Of a stretch of 64,000 bases of DNA, positions 63,231 through 64,000 are shown in pieces. The notes below the pieces were generated by a model. The model had not been told where the DNA came from. It ran no database searches and saw only the letters and a program-made list of their open reading frames with translations. The first letter of the stretch is position 1; the number at the start of each line of letters is the position of its first letter. Made by a program: the position numbers and the translations under genes. Source of the DNA: Accumulibacter sp036625275 (GTDB taxonomy: Bacteria > Pseudomonadota > Gammaproteobacteria > Burkholderiales > Rhodocyclaceae); assembly GCF_036625275.1 (NCBI RefSeq), contig NZ_JAZKUD010000002.1, forward strand, positions 62,001-126,000, given 5' to 3'.

Positions 63231-64000
63231 GGTACGGTTTCCTTGTGGTAATCGCTGCTCTGCATCACTCCCAGGAAAACATCTTCCAGGTCGGCTTGCG
63301 TCAGGCGCAAATCGTCAATGAGGCAACCGGCCTCGCGCATTGCGGCGAGAAGCGGTTCGATTTCGCCAAGGCTGCCGAGATGAAAGGTCCACATGCTTTC
63401 GTTTTGCGTTGCGCGCGCAGAGAGCAGCGGTGGCAGCTTCGCAGCACCTGCCAGACGCAGGGTCAAGGTATGACCCGCGAAGCGTGCCAACAGGTTGCTG
63501 GTCGTATCCAGAGCTACCACAAGCCCCTGTTTGAGCATTGCAATCCGCCCACACAGGGCTTCGGCTTCTTCAAGATAATGCGTGGTCAGGATGACCGTGT
63601 GCCCATCGCGATTCAGGCGCCGAATGAATTGCCACAAGCCTTGCCGAAGTTCGACGTCGACCCCGGCAGTCGGTTCGTCAAGAACAATGACTGGCGGTTT
63701 ATGCACCAGTGCCTGGGCGACGAGAACCCGGCGCTTCATGCCGCCGGACAGACGACGCATATTGGTATCAGCCTTGGCGGTCAGATCCAGGTTGGCGAGA
63801 ATCTCGTCGATCCAGCCTTCGTTGTGGCGAATTCCAAAATAACCGGATTGAATGCGCAGGGTCTCACGTACCGTAAAGAACGGGTCAAAAACGAGTTCCT
63901 GTGGCACCACCCCGAGCAAGCGCCGGGCGGCGCGGTAATCGCTGACCACATCATGTCCCATCACGACCAGTTTGCCGGCACTTGGGCGAGAGAGACCGGC
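63227..64000 (-). CDS. ABC transporter ATP-binding protein (N-terminus beyond window)
   Basis: The ATPase partner of the ABC-2 permease, YadG-like, with 257 residues inside the window; the frame stays open to the edge, so the start and the Walker A motif lie outside. Seen are SGGMKRRVLVAQALVHKPP (signature), VIVLDEPTAGVDVE (Walker B) and the switch His in LTTHYLEEAEAL. The visible N-terminal side (GLSRPSAGKLVVMGHDVVSD) is the usual sequence just after Walker A. Confidence 0.92.
   Translation of the reverse strand, partial: AGLSRPSAGKLVVMGHDVVSDYRAARRLLGVVPQELVFDPFFTVRETLRIQSGYFGIRHNEGWIDEILANLDLTAKADTNMRRLSGGMKRRVLVAQALVHKPPVIVLDEPTAGVDVELRQGLWQFIRRLNRDGHTVILTTHYLEEAEALCGRIAMLKQGLVVALDTTSNLLARFAGHTLTLRLAGAAKLPPLLSARATQNESMWTFHLGSLGEIEPLLAAMREAGCLIDDLRLTQADLEDVFLGVMQSSDYHKETVP

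Noticed and set aside
1..64000. CRISPR arrays, tRNA and rRNA genes, and parS palindromes
   Set aside because: None was found by eye; no regularly spaced repeats, no tRNA T-arm pattern in a foldable context, and no full parS-like palindrome was seen. A covariance-model scan was not possible.

Overview
The window looks like the replication-origin side of a betaproteobacterial chromosome, probably a Rhodocyclales relative of 'Candidatus Accumulibacter'. This is inferred from gene order, protein style, high GC, a PPK2 polyphosphate kinase, a CbbR-type Calvin module and a proteobacterial SAH riboswitch before ahcY. No rRNA, tRNA or CRISPR array was recognised.

Layout. 1-8.2 kb (minus strand): mnmG-rsmG-parA-parB, then the ATP synthase operon atpI-B-E-F-H-A, with atpA cut by the window edge. 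8.3-12.5 kb (plus): ahpC-ahpF peroxide defence behind an OxyR-like operator, then a response regulator fused to TPR-like repeats. 12.5-18.1 kb (minus): a TSUP permease, tam, mnmE, yidC, yidD, rnpA, rpmH. 18.4-23.6 kb (plus): dnaA-dnaN-gyrB with DnaA boxes on both sides of dnaA. 23.7-26.2 kb: pyrF, a kinase-like protein and aroE.

26.3-32.2 kb is the accessory island. It holds an IS256-type element with a frameshifted transposase, a stub of an IS110-type transposase, what looks like an integron gene cassette (HEPN-like gene ended by an attC-like site), a second insert with two overlapping membrane-protein genes, and eroded IS982-, IS21- and IS110/IS1111-type remnants. No integrase is present.

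32.2-39 kb: a CapA-like protein, a small secreted protein and a lysophospholipase-like hydrolase in one operon; an orphan Card1/Can2-like (DUF1887) nuclease with no CRISPR locus nearby; a FetAB-type exporter; and PPK2 with a long Ala/Pro/Lys-rich N-terminal extension. 39-47.6 kb: an FAD/Fe-S D-lactate-type dehydrogenase, a small unknown gene, gamma-glutamyltransferase, and a four-gene operon of a tiny J-domain protein with three unknown proteins. 47.7-51.5 kb (minus): SAH riboswitch-ahcY-metF, and rapZ with a NusG-domain-II protein. 51.5-55.6 kb: an AT-rich DnaA-box locus, an M20 amidohydrolase and a TctDE-like two-component system. 55.7-61 kb: cbbR divergent from fbp-prkB-tkt. 61-64 kb (minus): an ABC-2 transporter, bolA and murA.

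A two-hairpin repeat recurs between genes at about 24.5, 42.0 and 58.8 kb, with half a copy at 47.7 kb. Starts were placed by ribosome binding sites and family length; several are GTG or TTG.
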